Part shown: one piece after another, positions 41,254 to 49,861 of the stretch
How the letters are laid out: each line of letters begins with the position of its first letter
How positions within the stretch are numbered: position 1 is the stretch's first letter
Source: Nonomuraea typhae
GTDB lineage: Bacteria; Actinomycetota; Actinomycetes; Streptosporangiales; Streptosporangiaceae
DNA length: 64,000 bases
NCBI RefSeq assembly: GCF_009760925.1
Contig: NZ_VRLV01000022.1
Location: forward strand, 1 to 64,000
Direction: 5' to 3'
Position numbers and translations under genes: made by a program
Notes under the pieces: generated by a model
Told to the model about the DNA's origin: nothing
Database searches by the model: none
What the model saw: only the letters and a program-made list of their open reading frames with translations

Positions 41254-43269
41254 TCAGGAGCCGATCTCCCTGCCCCTAGCGTGCCACACCACCGCGACCG
41301 ACGGGCGCGGCTGGGTGCCGTCGGGCCAGCGGCTGGCCGGGTTGTCCGGGGTGGCGCCGTCGATCTCGCCCGGGTGCTGAACGGCCACGAAGACGCTGCG
41401 CTGGTCGTTGGTCACCATGGGGCCGCAGGTCTCCGCGCCAATCGGCACCGTGAGGAACTGGCGCACGTAGCCGCGCTCCGGCCCCCGCACCGGGGTGACG
41501 AACAGGCCGTCGTTGGAACCCAGGGCGTTGCCGTCCGTCGAGATCCACAGGTTGCCGTCACGGTCGAAGGCGAGGTTGTCCGGGCAGGAGATCGGCGAGA
41601 CCTTGGTCTTGTCGTAGCCGGCGAAGTACGTCGCCGGGTCGTTCGGGTCACCGCAGACCAGCGGCAGCGACCAGGCGAACGTGACGCCCGAGCCCTCGAC
41701 GATCTCCACCACGTGGCCGTGCTTGTTCGACGGGCGCGGGTTGGCCTCGTCCACCTGGGCGGGGGTACGGGAGGAGTTGTTGGTCAGGGCCACGTAGACC
41801 GCGCCGGTGACCGGGTTGCGCTCGACGTCCTCGGGCCGGTCCATCTTGGTCGCGCCCACCTTGTCGGCGGCCGCGCGCGTGTAGATGAGCACCTCGGCCG
41901 CGCTCATCCCCTCCACGTGCGACTGGTTGCCCGTCACCAGCGGGACCCACTCGCCCGAGCCGTCGAAGGCGCCGTCCTGCGGCAGCCGGCCGGAGCCGTC
42001 GATCTCCGTCTTGGGGCTGTCGCCGGTGAACCGGGCCACGTACAGCGTGCCGTCGTCGAGGAGCCTGCGGTTGTTCGAGTCGTGGCCCGGGATGTACCTG
42101 CGGCGCGAGACGAACTTGTAGACGTACTCGAAGCGCGAGTCGTCACCCATGTACACCACGAGACGGCCGTCCCTGCCGACGTGCGTGGTGGCGGCCTCGT
42201 GCTTGAAGCGGCCCAGGGCGGTGCGCTTGATCGGCTCGGAATCCGGGTCGAACGGGTCGATCTCCACGATCCACCCGAAGCGGTTGGCCTCGTTCGGGTG
42301 CTTGGCCAGGTCGAAGCGCTCGTCCACCTTGTCGAAGCGGCGGTTGCCGCTCGGGATGTTGGTGGGGATCGTGTAGCGGGCGACGTTGGGGTTGTTCCGG
42401 TCGCCGTTGACGAAGTACTGGTCGAAGTTCTCCTCGGCGGTCAGCACGGTGCCCCACGGGGTGGTGCCGCCGGCGCAGTTGTTCAGCATGCCGACCGGCT
42501 TCAGCCCGGCCGGGTCGGCGGCGGTCTTGAGCAGGTCGTGGCCCGCGGCCGGACCGGAGAACCGCATCGGCGTCTGGGCGGTGACGCGGCGGTTGTACCG
42601 GCGGCGCCCGCGGGTCACCAGCCGCCACTGGCCGGTCCAGCTCACCCGCTCGACCTCCACGACCGAGCCGCCGTGGGCCATCATGGCGATCTTGATCTGC
42701 TCGGGCGTCGCGGTGGCCGGGGTGTAGCCGCGGAACATCAGCGACTCGTCGGTGTACTCGTGGTTGACCCAGAGCAGGCCGCGGTCGTGGCCCATCGGGA
42801 ACAACGTCACGAAGTCGCAGTTGTAGCCGAACTGCTTGGCCTGCGCGTCCGCCGTCTGGTTGTCGAAGTCGAAGGCGGGCGCGTCCCGCAGCACCGGGTC
42901 GCCCCAGCGCACCACGACCGAGGAGCGGTAGCCGTCCGGCACGCGCAGCGCGTCGTCCTTGTTGGGGGCCACCGGTGTGAAGCGCAGCCGGCCGCGACCG
43001 TGGCGCGCGGCCTCGGCCTCACCCGTCAGCTCGATCTCGTCCGCCATGGCGGGCACGGCTCCCGCCACGCCCACCCCGACGACCAGCGCACCCAGCGCAC
43101 CCGCGCGCAGCGCGCCGCGGCGCGACAGGGCCTTGGCCGCGATGTCGCCGAAGTAGGAGTTCGTGCTGGGGTTGGCCACGTCATGAGCGCACGCGTTGCC
43201 GCATCGCATCTGGCACGTCAGGGCGGATCGGCCGCCCTTGTGCGAGTCGGAGAGCAGGGGCAGCAGCAC
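41254..43269 (-). CDS. phoX: PhoX family alkaline phosphatase (DUF839), Tat-exported
   Basis: A 671-residue secreted phosphatase. The N-terminal half of the signal region carries SALTCQMRCGNAC, seen in actinomycete PhoX, then the twin-arginine motif SRRGALRAGALGAL and a hydrophobic core ending near AVPAMA. The catalytic beta-propeller includes LLWVNHEYTDESL, NNCAGGTTPWGT, EENFDQYF and CPDNLAFDRDGNLWISTDG, the usual metal-binding blocks (calcium and iron in known PhoX). It releases phosphate from monoesters outside the cell. The GTG at 43269 is chosen because GGAGG is placed five bases before it. A PHO-box-like repeat lies upstream. Confidence 0.88.
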   Translation of the reverse strand: MLLPLLSDSHKGGRSALTCQMRCGNACAHDVANPSTNSYFGDIAAKALSRRGALRAGALGALVVGVGVAGAVPAMADEIELTGEAEAARHGRGRLRFTPVAPNKDDALRVPDGYRSSVVVRWGDPVLRDAPAFDFDNQTADAQAKQFGYNCDFVTLFPMGHDRGLLWVNHEYTDESLMFRGYTPATATPEQIKIAMMAHGGSVVEVERVSWTGQWRLVTRGRRRYNRRVTAQTPMRFSGPAAGHDLLKTAADPAGLKPVGMLNNCAGGTTPWGTVLTAEENFDQYFVNGDRNNPNVARYTIPTNIPSGNRRFDKVDERFDLAKHPNEANRFGWIVEIDPFDPDSEPIKRTALGRFKHEAATTHVGRDGRLVVYMGDDSRFEYVYKFVSRRRYIPGHDSNNRRLLDDGTLYVARFTGDSPKTEIDGSGRLPQDGAFDGSGEWVPLVTGNQSHVEGMSAAEVLIYTRAAADKVGATKMDRPEDVERNPVTGAVYVALTNNSSRTPAQVDEANPRPSNKHGHVVEIVEGSGVTFAWSLPLVCGDPNDPATYFAGYDKTKVSPISCPDNLAFDRDGNLWISTDGNALGSNDGLFVTPVRGPERGYVRQFLTVPIGAETCGPMVTNDQRSVFVAVQHPGEIDGATPDNPASRWPDGTQPRPSVAVVWHARGREIGS

Positions 43270-43306
43270 GGGGTCCTCCAAGGTGGTGCACAATCGTTCG
43301 GCCGGG

Positions 43307-43361
43307 ACGTTACGGCCGAATTCGGAACCGCTGGTGAACGACGGTCACCGAGTCGATGAAC
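43307..43361 (-). promoter_or_regulatory. PHO-box-like repeats and promoter of phoX
   Basis: On the minus strand, GTTCATC (43355-43361), GTTCACC (43333-43339) and GTTCCGA (43322-43328) fall on an 11-bp grid; the grid position between the first two carries a poor match. Streptomyces PhoP binds 11-bp direct repeats beginning GTTCACC. A TAACGT -10-like box lies at 43307-43312. Induction by phosphate starvation is inferred. Confidence 0.65.
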
Positions 43362-43425
43362 GCTGGCTGGGTGGATACCGCAGCGCCCAGGGTAATGACG
43401 CCAGGGGCGTTGGAGAATGGAAACC

Positions 43426-43863
43426 ATGGCAGCCAGGAAGATCGACCCCGACAAGCTCAGGGCGGCGCTCGACGCGCAGCTCATCGCCAATGACCAGCCG
43501 GAATACGACGGCCCTGCGGCCCGGCTGGCCGACGCGCTGGTCGCGGCCGTGGTGAGCGCCTACGACCGGGGGGCCACGCCGGAGCGGGCGGCCGAGCGGC
43601 TGGCCGTACGGCATCTTCTGGAACGGCTGGCCGCGGCGGCGCCCGGGCGGACGGTGGAGGTCAGGGTGCCGCCGCACGCGGCGGTGCAGGCGATCGCGGG
43701 GCCCAGGCACACGCGCGGGACGCCGCCGAACGTGATCGAGACCGATGCCAGGACCTGGATCGACCTGGCTCTGGGACGGATCGGGTGGGACGAGGCGATG
43801 GCCAAGGGGTCGGTGTCGGCCAGTGGGGCACGCGCCGATCTTTCCGGATATTTGCCGATCTAG
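43426..43863 (+). CDS. Sterol-carrier-family (SCP-like) protein
   Basis: A 145-residue protein of the actinobacterial sterol carrier family, which in Streptomyces sits next to purF. It starts MAARKIDPDKLRAALDAQL, followed by two helices, then a strand VEVRVPPHAAVQAI and HTRGTPPNVIETDARTWIDLA, with GRADLSGYLPI-type end (here ARADLSGYLPI). The role is unknown; a small hydrophobic ligand is possible. The ATG at 43426 is preferred to one three codons upstream because GGAG is correctly spaced for it. It is divergent from phoX. Confidence 0.8.
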   Translation: MAARKIDPDKLRAALDAQLIANDQPEYDGPAARLADALVAAVVSAYDRGATPERAAERLAVRHLLERLAAAAPGRTVEVRVPPHAAVQAIAGPRHTRGTPPNVIETDARTWIDLALGRIGWDEAMAKGSVSASGARADLSGYLPI

Positions 43864-43986
43864 GCAGGTGGCTGGCGTCGTGATCCGCACCCTTTCGCCA
43901 CGCCAGGCTGCCGCTACGGACAGTAGTAGATCGACTGCCGTCAGTTAAGGATGGGGAGGTCTTTCCGTCGACAGAAGGGAAACCTC

Positions 43987-44289
43987 ATGCGTCCCGTCCC
44001 CCTCATGCTGGCGGTGGCGGCGGCCGCGACCGTGGCGTTCGCCGGCCCCGCCCTCGCCGCACCAGGCGTCGTGATCCTCACCGCACCGAACGGCGAGGAA
44101 CTGGTCGTCGAGAACCCCGAGCCTCGCGCATGCCACCCCGGCACCGGCCTCCACAGCCGCGTGGCCAACTTCACCGAAGGCGTCATCCTGGTCTTCCCCG
44201 ACGGCGCATGCCGGACCAGGATCTTCAACCCGGTCCACCCCGGCGAGATCCGGCTGGACGACGTCGGCAGCTTCATGGCACTTGACTGA
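43987..44289 (+). CDS. Small secreted protein of unknown function
   Basis: A 100-residue protein with a clear Sec signal peptide (MRPVPLMLAVAAAATVAFAG, cut after ALAA). The mature part of about 73 residues has two Cys (RACHPG, GACRTR), which may form a disulfide, and a beta-rich look (VVILTAPNGEELVVEN, EGVILVFPDG). I do not recognise a family. GAAGGGA lies about eight bases before the ATG. A strong terminator follows, so it is a single-gene unit. Confidence 0.7.
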   Translation: MRPVPLMLAVAAAATVAFAGPALAAPGVVILTAPNGEELVVENPEPRACHPGTGLHSRVANFTEGVILVFPDGACRTRIFNPVHPGEIRLDDVGSFMALD

Positions 44290-44298
44290 CCGATGAAG

Positions 44299-44350
44299 CC
44301 GGACCAGGCGGCCACGGTGAGGGCGGCCGTCTGGTCCGGGCGACACTTTT
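44299..44350 (+). terminator. Rho-independent terminator
   Basis: CCGGACCAGGCGGCC (44299-44313) pairs with GGCCGTCTGGTCCGG (44325-44339) with one mismatch, followed shortly by CTTTT (44346-44350). It ends the small secreted-protein gene. Confidence 0.8.
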
Positions 44351-44390
44351 GGTCTCCCCGAGCCGTTGTCCGGATGACGGGGGGAGATAC

Positions 44391-45344
44391 ATGGGCTTAT
44401 GGAAGACGACCGCCTGGTCGATGGCGGGCTACACGCTGGGAATGGCCATAGCCGCGGCCGCGCTGACGCCGCCCGTGCTGGAGGTGGCCGCGCAGGATGA
44501 GCGGGCCACCCGGACCGCGACCGCGACAGTGGACGAGATCTTCTTCTACAAGAAGAACATCAGTGGCGTCGGCCTGGTCTGGACGGACGAGGATGGTTTC
44601 GCCCGCTACTCCGCCACCCAGATGGACGAACTCCCGCCGGGCAGCACGGTGTCCATCCGGTACGGCGACGGCGGCCTGGCCTTCCCGGTGGAGGGCAACT
44701 TCCCCGAGCCGGGCGATGGGCACCGCGCCCTGTTGATCGTCCTGCTGATCGCGCTACCGGTGGCGTGGCTGCCCCTCGGGGTCCGCCTGGTGATGAACGG
44801 GCGCGCCGCCCGCGCTCCCGGGCAGCCGTGCAGGGTACGGCCGGCCCGGCTGATCCAGCACCAAACCGGACACCGCACCGCCAAATGGGCGGCCGCCTAC
44901 CTGGTTCTGGCCCTGGAAGACGGCGAGCCGCGCATGCAGCGGATCTACTGGCACGCCGACCTGGACCACATGACCGATGCGCAGGACACCGTACCCGCGA
45001 CGGCCAGAATCGCCGGGGGCAGGGCAGTGGTGGACCTCAGAAACGGCACGCGGCTGTGGCCCGCGGGATCCTTGCGGCACCGCTTCCCGCGCAAGTGGCA
45101 GAGCTACCACCGCCCGAGCCGGCCGCCGCGCTGGCCCGGGCCGTCGATGCTCCAACTCCCCCTCTTCGCGCTCGCCGCCGTGCCCATCGGCTTGATGTAC
45201 GGGCTGAACGTCGCGGTGGCGGCGGTCGGCACGGCCCTCGCGGTGATCGCCGGGCTGTGGGGCTGGTACGGCGGCGAGCCCTACTACGCCGCCGAAGCCC
45301 CGTACTTCGACGAACCCAGGAAACGCCGACGCAAGAAGCGTTAG
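44391..45344 (+). CDS. Membrane protein of unknown function
   Basis: A 317-residue protein with an N-terminal helix (AGYTLGMAIAAAALTPPVL), an extracytoplasmic segment of about 85 residues (DEIFFYKKNISGVGLVWTDE...), a second helix (ALLIVLLIALPVAWLPLGV), a soluble region, and two C-terminal helices (about 255-292) with a basic tail. The extracytoplasmic part loosely recalls DUF3592-type sensor folds, but this is uncertain. The ATG at 44391 has GGGGGGAG eight bases upstream. The 3' end overlaps the convergent proline-rich gene by 4 bp. Confidence 0.7.
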   Translation: MGLWKTTAWSMAGYTLGMAIAAAALTPPVLEVAAQDERATRTATATVDEIFFYKKNISGVGLVWTDEDGFARYSATQMDELPPGSTVSIRYGDGGLAFPVEGNFPEPGDGHRALLIVLLIALPVAWLPLGVRLVMNGRAARAPGQPCRVRPARLIQHQTGHRTAKWAAAYLVLALEDGEPRMQRIYWHADLDHMTDAQDTVPATARIAGGRAVVDLRNGTRLWPAGSLRHRFPRKWQSYHRPSRPPRWPGPSMLQLPLFALAAVPIGLMYGLNVAVAAVGTALAVIAGLWGWYGGEPYYAAEAPYFDEPRKRRRKKR

Positions 45345-46987
45345 GGCGTGCTCCAGGGAAGCTTGTCCTGGACACAGCGCTCGGCGAGGTTCGGCGGGAG
45401 GTTGCTGCACTCGGCGAAGTAGCTGCGGATCCCGAAGAAGGCCGCCACCGCCAGGACCAGCGTCAGAACGCCCAGGGCGATGCCGGTCCAGGCCATCCCC
45501 TTGCTCGCGCCCTTGGAGAGCGCCACCGCGCCCAGCACGATCGCGATGATCGCGGTGAGCACGCCGGTGAAACACACCAGCAGCAGGAACACACTGGCCA
45601 CGCCCAGCACCAGCGAGGCCACGGACAGGCCGTTGCCCGGCTTCTTCTGCGCCCAGTCCGGCGGGTACGGGCCGCTGCCCGGAGGCGGGGTGTAGGCGCC
45701 GCCCGCCGGAGGCGGGTACGCCGGGCCGCCGGGGGCGCCGCCGTACGGGCTGGACGGGGTCGAACCCGGGACGGACGGTTCCCCTGCGTGCGGCTCCGCG
45801 CCACCGTACGGCGAGGCGCCGGGAACCGGGCCTTCCGCCGGGCTCGGAGCGGCCGCGGCGTAGGGGTCCCTGGATGGGCCGGTGCCGTAGGGCGACTCAC
45901 CGCTGCCGGGAGTTCCCGCAGCGCCCGGACCAGACGTGCCGGAACCTGGAGCGCCTGGGCCCGGCCCGCCTGGGCCTGGTGCGCCTGGGTCTTGTGTGCC
46001 GCCTTGTCCTGCGGCTGCCGCTGCGGCGGCCCCTGCTGCTGCGCCGCCCGCACCGGCTCCGAAGGCGGCTCCGGTGTCGGAGCCATAAGAAGGTGTGTCG
46101 CCGTAGGTCTCGGCGGTGCCGTACTCCTTGGGGCCGCCCGTGTAGGGGTCGGCCGGGGCGAAGGACGGGCGGTCGGCGGGAGTGGGCGGGTCGTAGCGCG
46201 AGGGCTGCGGGCCCGACGTGGGTGTGCCGCCGGGGCTTTCCCAGGTCGAGGTGGGTGAGGAGCTTTCCCAGCCGGGGTAGGACGGCGTGGCGCCCGGGAT
46301 CGGGTACGCCTGGGTCTCCTCCGGCTGTCCCGCCTCCGGTGCCGCGGGCTGCTCGGGCGACTTCCAGGGCTGCTCCGTGCCGGTCTCCGGCCAGCCGGGC
46401 GTCTCCTGGCCGGTGGGCTGCCCGGGTGACGGCCAGGTGGAGGTCTCCGACTGGCCGGCGGCCGGCGTCTCCCAGGGGCCGGCGGGTTCGGGCGCGTCGT
46501 CGCGGGCCCACGCGGGAAGCTCGTAGGCGGTGGTGCTCTCGGCGTCCTGCGGCGCCGGCGCGTCCGGCTGGTCCCACGGGGACGGCTGCGGCGCGGGCGG
46601 CGGCGGCACGGGCGGGGTCTCCGGCGGCACGACCGGCGGCGCGGGCACGATCGGCTCCTCCGCCGCCGCGGCCCCCCACCCCGAGGGCTCACCCGCCTGC
46701 GTGCGCCACGGCTCAGACGGCTCGGACGGCTGACCCGCCTGCGTCCGCCACGGCTCGGACGGCTCACCCGTCTGCGTGCGCCACGGCTCGGACGGCTGGG
46801 GCGCTGTGGGCTCGTCGGACATCGCGGGCTCGTCCACCCACCACGAGGCGGGCGGCTGCTCGGACTCGGGCGGCTCGGGCAGCTCATCCGAGGGCGGCGT
46901 GGGCTGCTCGGCCTCGTCTGGCGTGTCTTGCGAGGGACGGCCGTCCGCAGGTGGGCGCGGCTGGTTCGGGTCCCCAGGTGTGGTCAC
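45341..46987 (-). CDS. Pro-rich protein with C-terminal DUF4190-like membrane domain
   Basis: A 548-residue protein. The first 420 or so residues are disordered, Pro/Gly/Ser/Glu-rich sequence with short repeats (PSEPWRTQAGEPSE) and a Gly/Ala tract. The end has two helices (LSVASLVLGVASVFLLLVCF and GMAWTGIALGVLTLVLAVAAF) separated by AIVLGAVALSKGA, the DUF4190 pattern, then a short external tail with two Cys. The tail probably reaches the cytoplasm or wall as a scaffold; the function is unknown. The GTG at 46987 has GGGAG upstream. Confidence 0.75.
   Translation of the reverse strand: MTTPGDPNQPRPPADGRPSQDTPDEAEQPTPPSDELPEPPESEQPPASWWVDEPAMSDEPTAPQPSEPWRTQTGEPSEPWRTQAGQPSEPSEPWRTQAGEPSGWGAAAAEEPIVPAPPVVPPETPPVPPPPAPQPSPWDQPDAPAPQDAESTTAYELPAWARDDAPEPAGPWETPAAGQSETSTWPSPGQPTGQETPGWPETGTEQPWKSPEQPAAPEAGQPEETQAYPIPGATPSYPGWESSSPTSTWESPGGTPTSGPQPSRYDPPTPADRPSFAPADPYTGGPKEYGTAETYGDTPSYGSDTGAAFGAGAGGAAAGAAAAAAAGQGGTQDPGAPGPGGPGPGAPGSGTSGPGAAGTPGSGESPYGTGPSRDPYAAAAPSPAEGPVPGASPYGGAEPHAGEPSVPGSTPSSPYGGAPGGPAYPPPAGGAYTPPPGSGPYPPDWAQKKPGNGLSVASLVLGVASVFLLLVCFTGVLTAIIAIVLGAVALSKGASKGMAWTGIALGVLTLVLAVAAFFGIRSYFAECSNLPPNLAERCVQDKLPWSTP
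46691..46798 (-). repeat. Three tandem 33-bp coding repeats
   Basis: Three units begin ACCCGCCTGCGTGCGCCACG with small changes (the first is 9 bp longer) and encode PSEPWRTQ(A/T)G(E/Q) units in the proline-rich protein. Copy number may vary between strains. Confidence 0.75.
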
Positions 46988-47129
46988 GTCTGCGTCTCCC
47001 GACTGGTCGTCATGCCGGATACTCCACCTTTGCGCGCACCTGCCACAGGCAACCGCTCGACACGGTAAGAGTCCGCCCATGCTTGGTCCACGGTGCGCCA
47101 AAACCGCTGGCGGCGGGCAAGATGAAGAC

Positions 47130-47588
47130 ATGCTGGACGAGACCCTCACCTACGCGCTCATCAAGATCACCAAGGTGCACCGCTACCGGGTCGCGGCAGA
47201 GCTGTCGAAGCTGGGGCTACACGTGGGCCAGGAGATGCTGCTCAACCAGCTCTGGCGGGAGGACGGCCTGTCGCAGGGCGAGCTGATCGCGCGGCTGGGG
47301 GTGGAGCCGCCGACGGTGACGAAGACCATCCAGCGGCTGGAGCGGGCGGGGTTCGTGCGCCGGGAGCCCGATCCGATGCGGCCCCGGCTGAGCCATGTGC
47401 ATCTGACGGAGGCGGGCAGGGCGCTGCGGGCGCCGGTGGAGGAGATCTGGGAGCGCAACGACCGGGAGGTCCTGGCCCAGCTCGAGCCGGAGGACCGCAA
47501 GACGCTGGTGCGCCTGGTGGGCCGGCTCTGGAGCTGTCCGTCCGCCCAGGGCGAAACTCCGTTGCATGGCGGGGAGGCATGTAGTTAG
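47130..47588 (+). CDS. MarR family transcriptional regulator
   Basis: A 152-residue winged-helix regulator. Helices LTYALIKITKVHRYRVAAELSK and MLLNQLWREDGLSQGELIARL lead to the recognition helix PPTVTKTIQRLERAGFV and the wing RREPDPMRPRLSHVHLTEAG. The ATG at 47130 is the first in-frame start after an uninformative upstream stretch. Forty-one bases after its stop the SDR gene begins, with two tandem palindromes between, so it probably represses that gene and may respond to the enzyme's substrate. Confidence 0.85.
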   Translation: MLDETLTYALIKITKVHRYRVAAELSKLGLHVGQEMLLNQLWREDGLSQGELIARLGVEPPTVTKTIQRLERAGFVRREPDPMRPRLSHVHLTEAGRALRAPVEEIWERNDREVLAQLEPEDRKTLVRLVGRLWSCPSAQGETPLHGGEACS

Positions 47589-47608
47589 CTGGCTAATTAG
47601 TTGGCTAA
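47585..47608. promoter_or_regulatory. Tandem palindromic operators between marR and the SDR gene
   Basis: TTAGCTGGCTAA (47585-47596) is followed directly by TTAGTTGGCTAA (47597-47608). The first is TTAGC/GCTAA around TG, the second TTAG/CTAA around TTGG. They begin inside the last codons of marR and lie about 20 bp before the SDR start. Confidence 0.7.
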
Positions 47609-47629
47609 CACAGCACGAGGGAGTTCGTC

Positions 47630-48373
47630 ATGCACGTCCTTGTCACCGGCGGCTCGTCCGGGATCGGCGCCGCCACCGCCCGCGCGTTCGGCAGAGAGGG
47701 CCACCGGGTCACCCTGACCTACAGATCCGGCCCCGACCGGGCGAAGCGGGTCGTCGAAGAGATCGAGCAGGCCGGCGGGACGGCGGCAGCCGTACCCATG
47801 GACCTGAGCGACCACGAGGGCATCCGCGCGGCCGTCGCCGCCGCCGGGCCGTTCGACTCGGTGATCGCGAACGCGGTGATGTGGGGCGGCGACGCGCCCC
47901 GGGAGGAGAGCTTCGAGGAGGTTCCGGCCGCGCACTGGAGCGAGATGCTGCACGCCAACGTGGTCGGCAACGTGGTGCTCACGCAGTCCGTGCTGCCGGC
48001 CATGCGGGAGAAGGGTTTCGGACGCATCGTGCTGGTCTCCTCCGGTATCGCCGAGGAGGGCACGCCGGGCTCCGGCCCGTACGGCACGGCCAAGATGGCC
48101 CTGCACGGCCTGGCCAGAACCCTGGCCTGGCAGGCGGGCGGCGACGGGATCCTGGTGAACGTGGCGGCCGTGGGGCTGACCAGAACCGACAGCACGCCCA
48201 TTCCGGCCCAGGTGTTCGAGGCGATGGCCCGCCGTACCCCGGCCAGGAGGATGTCCACGGCCGACGACGTGGCCGCGCTGCTGGTGTTCCTCGGATCGGC
48301 GGCCAACCGCAACCTCACCGGCGAGATCATCCGAGAGGGGTCCAACGCGGCACGATCCGCCCATACCATGTGA
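47630..48373 (+). CDS. Short-chain dehydrogenase/reductase
   Basis: A 247-residue NAD(P)-dependent oxidoreductase of the classical SDR type. The cofactor motif is TGGSSGIG (residues 6-13), a serine triad lies in IVLVSSGIAEEG, and the catalytic Tyr/Lys are in YGTAKM. The chain resembles 3-oxoacyl-ACP reductases, but YGTAK and the MarR neighbour suggest a detoxifying or catabolic role. CGAGGGAG lies about eight bases before the ATG. Confidence 0.85.
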   Translation: MHVLVTGGSSGIGAATARAFGREGHRVTLTYRSGPDRAKRVVEEIEQAGGTAAAVPMDLSDHEGIRAAVAAAGPFDSVIANAVMWGGDAPREESFEEVPAAHWSEMLHANVVGNVVLTQSVLPAMREKGFGRIVLVSSGIAEEGTPGSGPYGTAKMALHGLARTLAWQAGGDGILVNVAAVGLTRTDSTPIPAQVFEAMARRTPARRMSTADDVAALLVFLGSAANRNLTGEIIREGSNAARSAHTM

Positions 48374-48424
48374 TCTAGCACCCGGGTGTGCGAGCAGGGT
48401 AGTGGCCGACCTAAACTGAGGCAC

Positions 48425-49861
48425 GTGCTGAAGGGCGACGGCCGACTCGGCCATGACCTGGACCCTCAAGACCGTGCCCCCAAGGACGCCTGCGGGGTCT
48501 TCGGTGTATGGGCGCCAGGCGAGGAAGTTTCCAAACTCACCTACTACGGGCTGTACGCGTTGCAGCACCGCGGCCAGGAGTCCGCGGGCATCGCGGTCAG
48601 TGAAGGCAGCCGCATCCTCGTCTACAAGGACATGGGCCTGGTGGCCCAGGTCTTCGACGAGTCGGTGCTGGGCACCCTGCGCGGCCACCTGGCCGTCGGG
48701 CACTGCCGCTACTCCACCACCGGTTCCAGCGTGTGGGAGAACGCGCAGCCCACGCTGAGCTCGACCGAGGTCGGCGGCCTCGCGCTCGCCCACAACGGCA
48801 ACCTGATCAACACCCCGGTTCTGGCCCAGCGCCTCGAGCCGGGCACCACCCGGGCCACCACCGACACCGAGGTCCTCACCACCCTGCTCGCGCAGGATCG
48901 CAGCCGTTCCATCGAGGACGCCGCCGCCGAGCTGCTGCCGCAGGTGCTCGGCGCCTACTCGCTGGTCTTCATGGACGAGAAGACGCTCTACGCGGCCCGC
49001 GACCCGCAGGGCATCCGCCCGCTGGTCCTGGGCCGTCTGGAGCGCGGCTGGGTGGTCGCCTCCGAGACGGCCGCGCTCGACATCGTGGGCGCCACGTTCG
49101 TGCGCGAGGTCGAGCCGGGTGAGATGCTCACCATCGACGAGCGCGGCGTGCGCTCGCGCCGGTTCGCGGTCGCCGAGCCGAGGGGCTGCCTGTTCGAGTA
49201 CGTCTACCTGGCCCGCCCCGACACCACCATCGCCGGGCGCGGCGTGCAGGTCACCCGCGTCGAGGTGGGCCGGGTGCTGGCCCGCGAGCACCCGGTCGAG
49301 GCCGACCTGGTCATCCCGACGCCCGAGTCCGGCACCCCGGCCGCCGTCGGGTACGCCGAGGAGTCCGGCATCCCCTACGGCCAGGGCCTGGTCAAGAACT
49401 CCTACGTCGGCCGCACGTTCATCGAGCCGTCGCAGACCATCCGCCAGCTCGGCATCCGGCTCAAGCTCAACCCGCTGCGCGAGGTCGTCGAGGGCAAGCG
49501 GCTGGTCGTGGTCGACGACTCGATCGTGCGCGGCAACACCCAGCGCGCGATCGTCAAGATGCTGCGCGAGGCGGGGGCCCGTGAGGTGCACGTGCGCATC
49601 TCCTCTCCCCCGGTGGCCTGGCCGTGCTTCTACGGCATCGACTTCGCCACCCGCGCCGAGCTGATCGCCGGGTCGTTGTCGGTCGAGGAGATCCGCGCCT
49701 CGCTGGGCGCCGACTCGCTCGGCTACATCTCCCTGGAGGGCCTGACCGCGGCCACCACCATCCCGGCCGAGCGCCTGTGCCGTGCCTGCTTCGACGGCAG
49801 CTACCCGATCCCGATCGACCAGGACAACGTCGGGAAGTACGTGTTGGAGAGCACCAAGTGA
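48425..49861 (+). CDS. purF: Amidophosphoribosyltransferase
   Basis: The first enzyme of purine synthesis (PRPP plus Gln to phosphoribosylamine). The 478-residue form from the GTG at 48425 matches Streptomyces PurF (GDGRLGHDL). The propeptide is removed before Cys23 of ACGVFGVWAPG, the glutaminase nucleophile. Conserved blocks include LQHRGQESAGIAV and RYSTTGSSVWENAQP; the PRPP site is LVVVDDSIVRGNT. TAAACT ends seven bases before the GTG, so the transcript may be leaderless; a GTG at 48386 is less likely. The stop overlaps purM by 4 bp. Confidence 0.93.
   Translation: MLKGDGRLGHDLDPQDRAPKDACGVFGVWAPGEEVSKLTYYGLYALQHRGQESAGIAVSEGSRILVYKDMGLVAQVFDESVLGTLRGHLAVGHCRYSTTGSSVWENAQPTLSSTEVGGLALAHNGNLINTPVLAQRLEPGTTRATTDTEVLTTLLAQDRSRSIEDAAAELLPQVLGAYSLVFMDEKTLYAARDPQGIRPLVLGRLERGWVVASETAALDIVGATFVREVEPGEMLTIDERGVRSRRFAVAEPRGCLFEYVYLARPDTTIAGRGVQVTRVEVGRVLAREHPVEADLVIPTPESGTPAAVGYAEESGIPYGQGLVKNSYVGRTFIEPSQTIRQLGIRLKLNPLREVVEGKRLVVVDDSIVRGNTQRAIVKMLREAGAREVHVRISSPPVAWPCFYGIDFATRAELIAGSLSVEEIRASLGADSLGYISLEGLTAATTIPAERLCRACFDGSYPIPIDQDNVGKYVLESTK

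Noticed and set aside
39412..43359. 1315-codon plus-strand open frame
   Set aside because: It runs antisense through the ABC exporter and phoX genes, with low-complexity composition and no recognisable motif.
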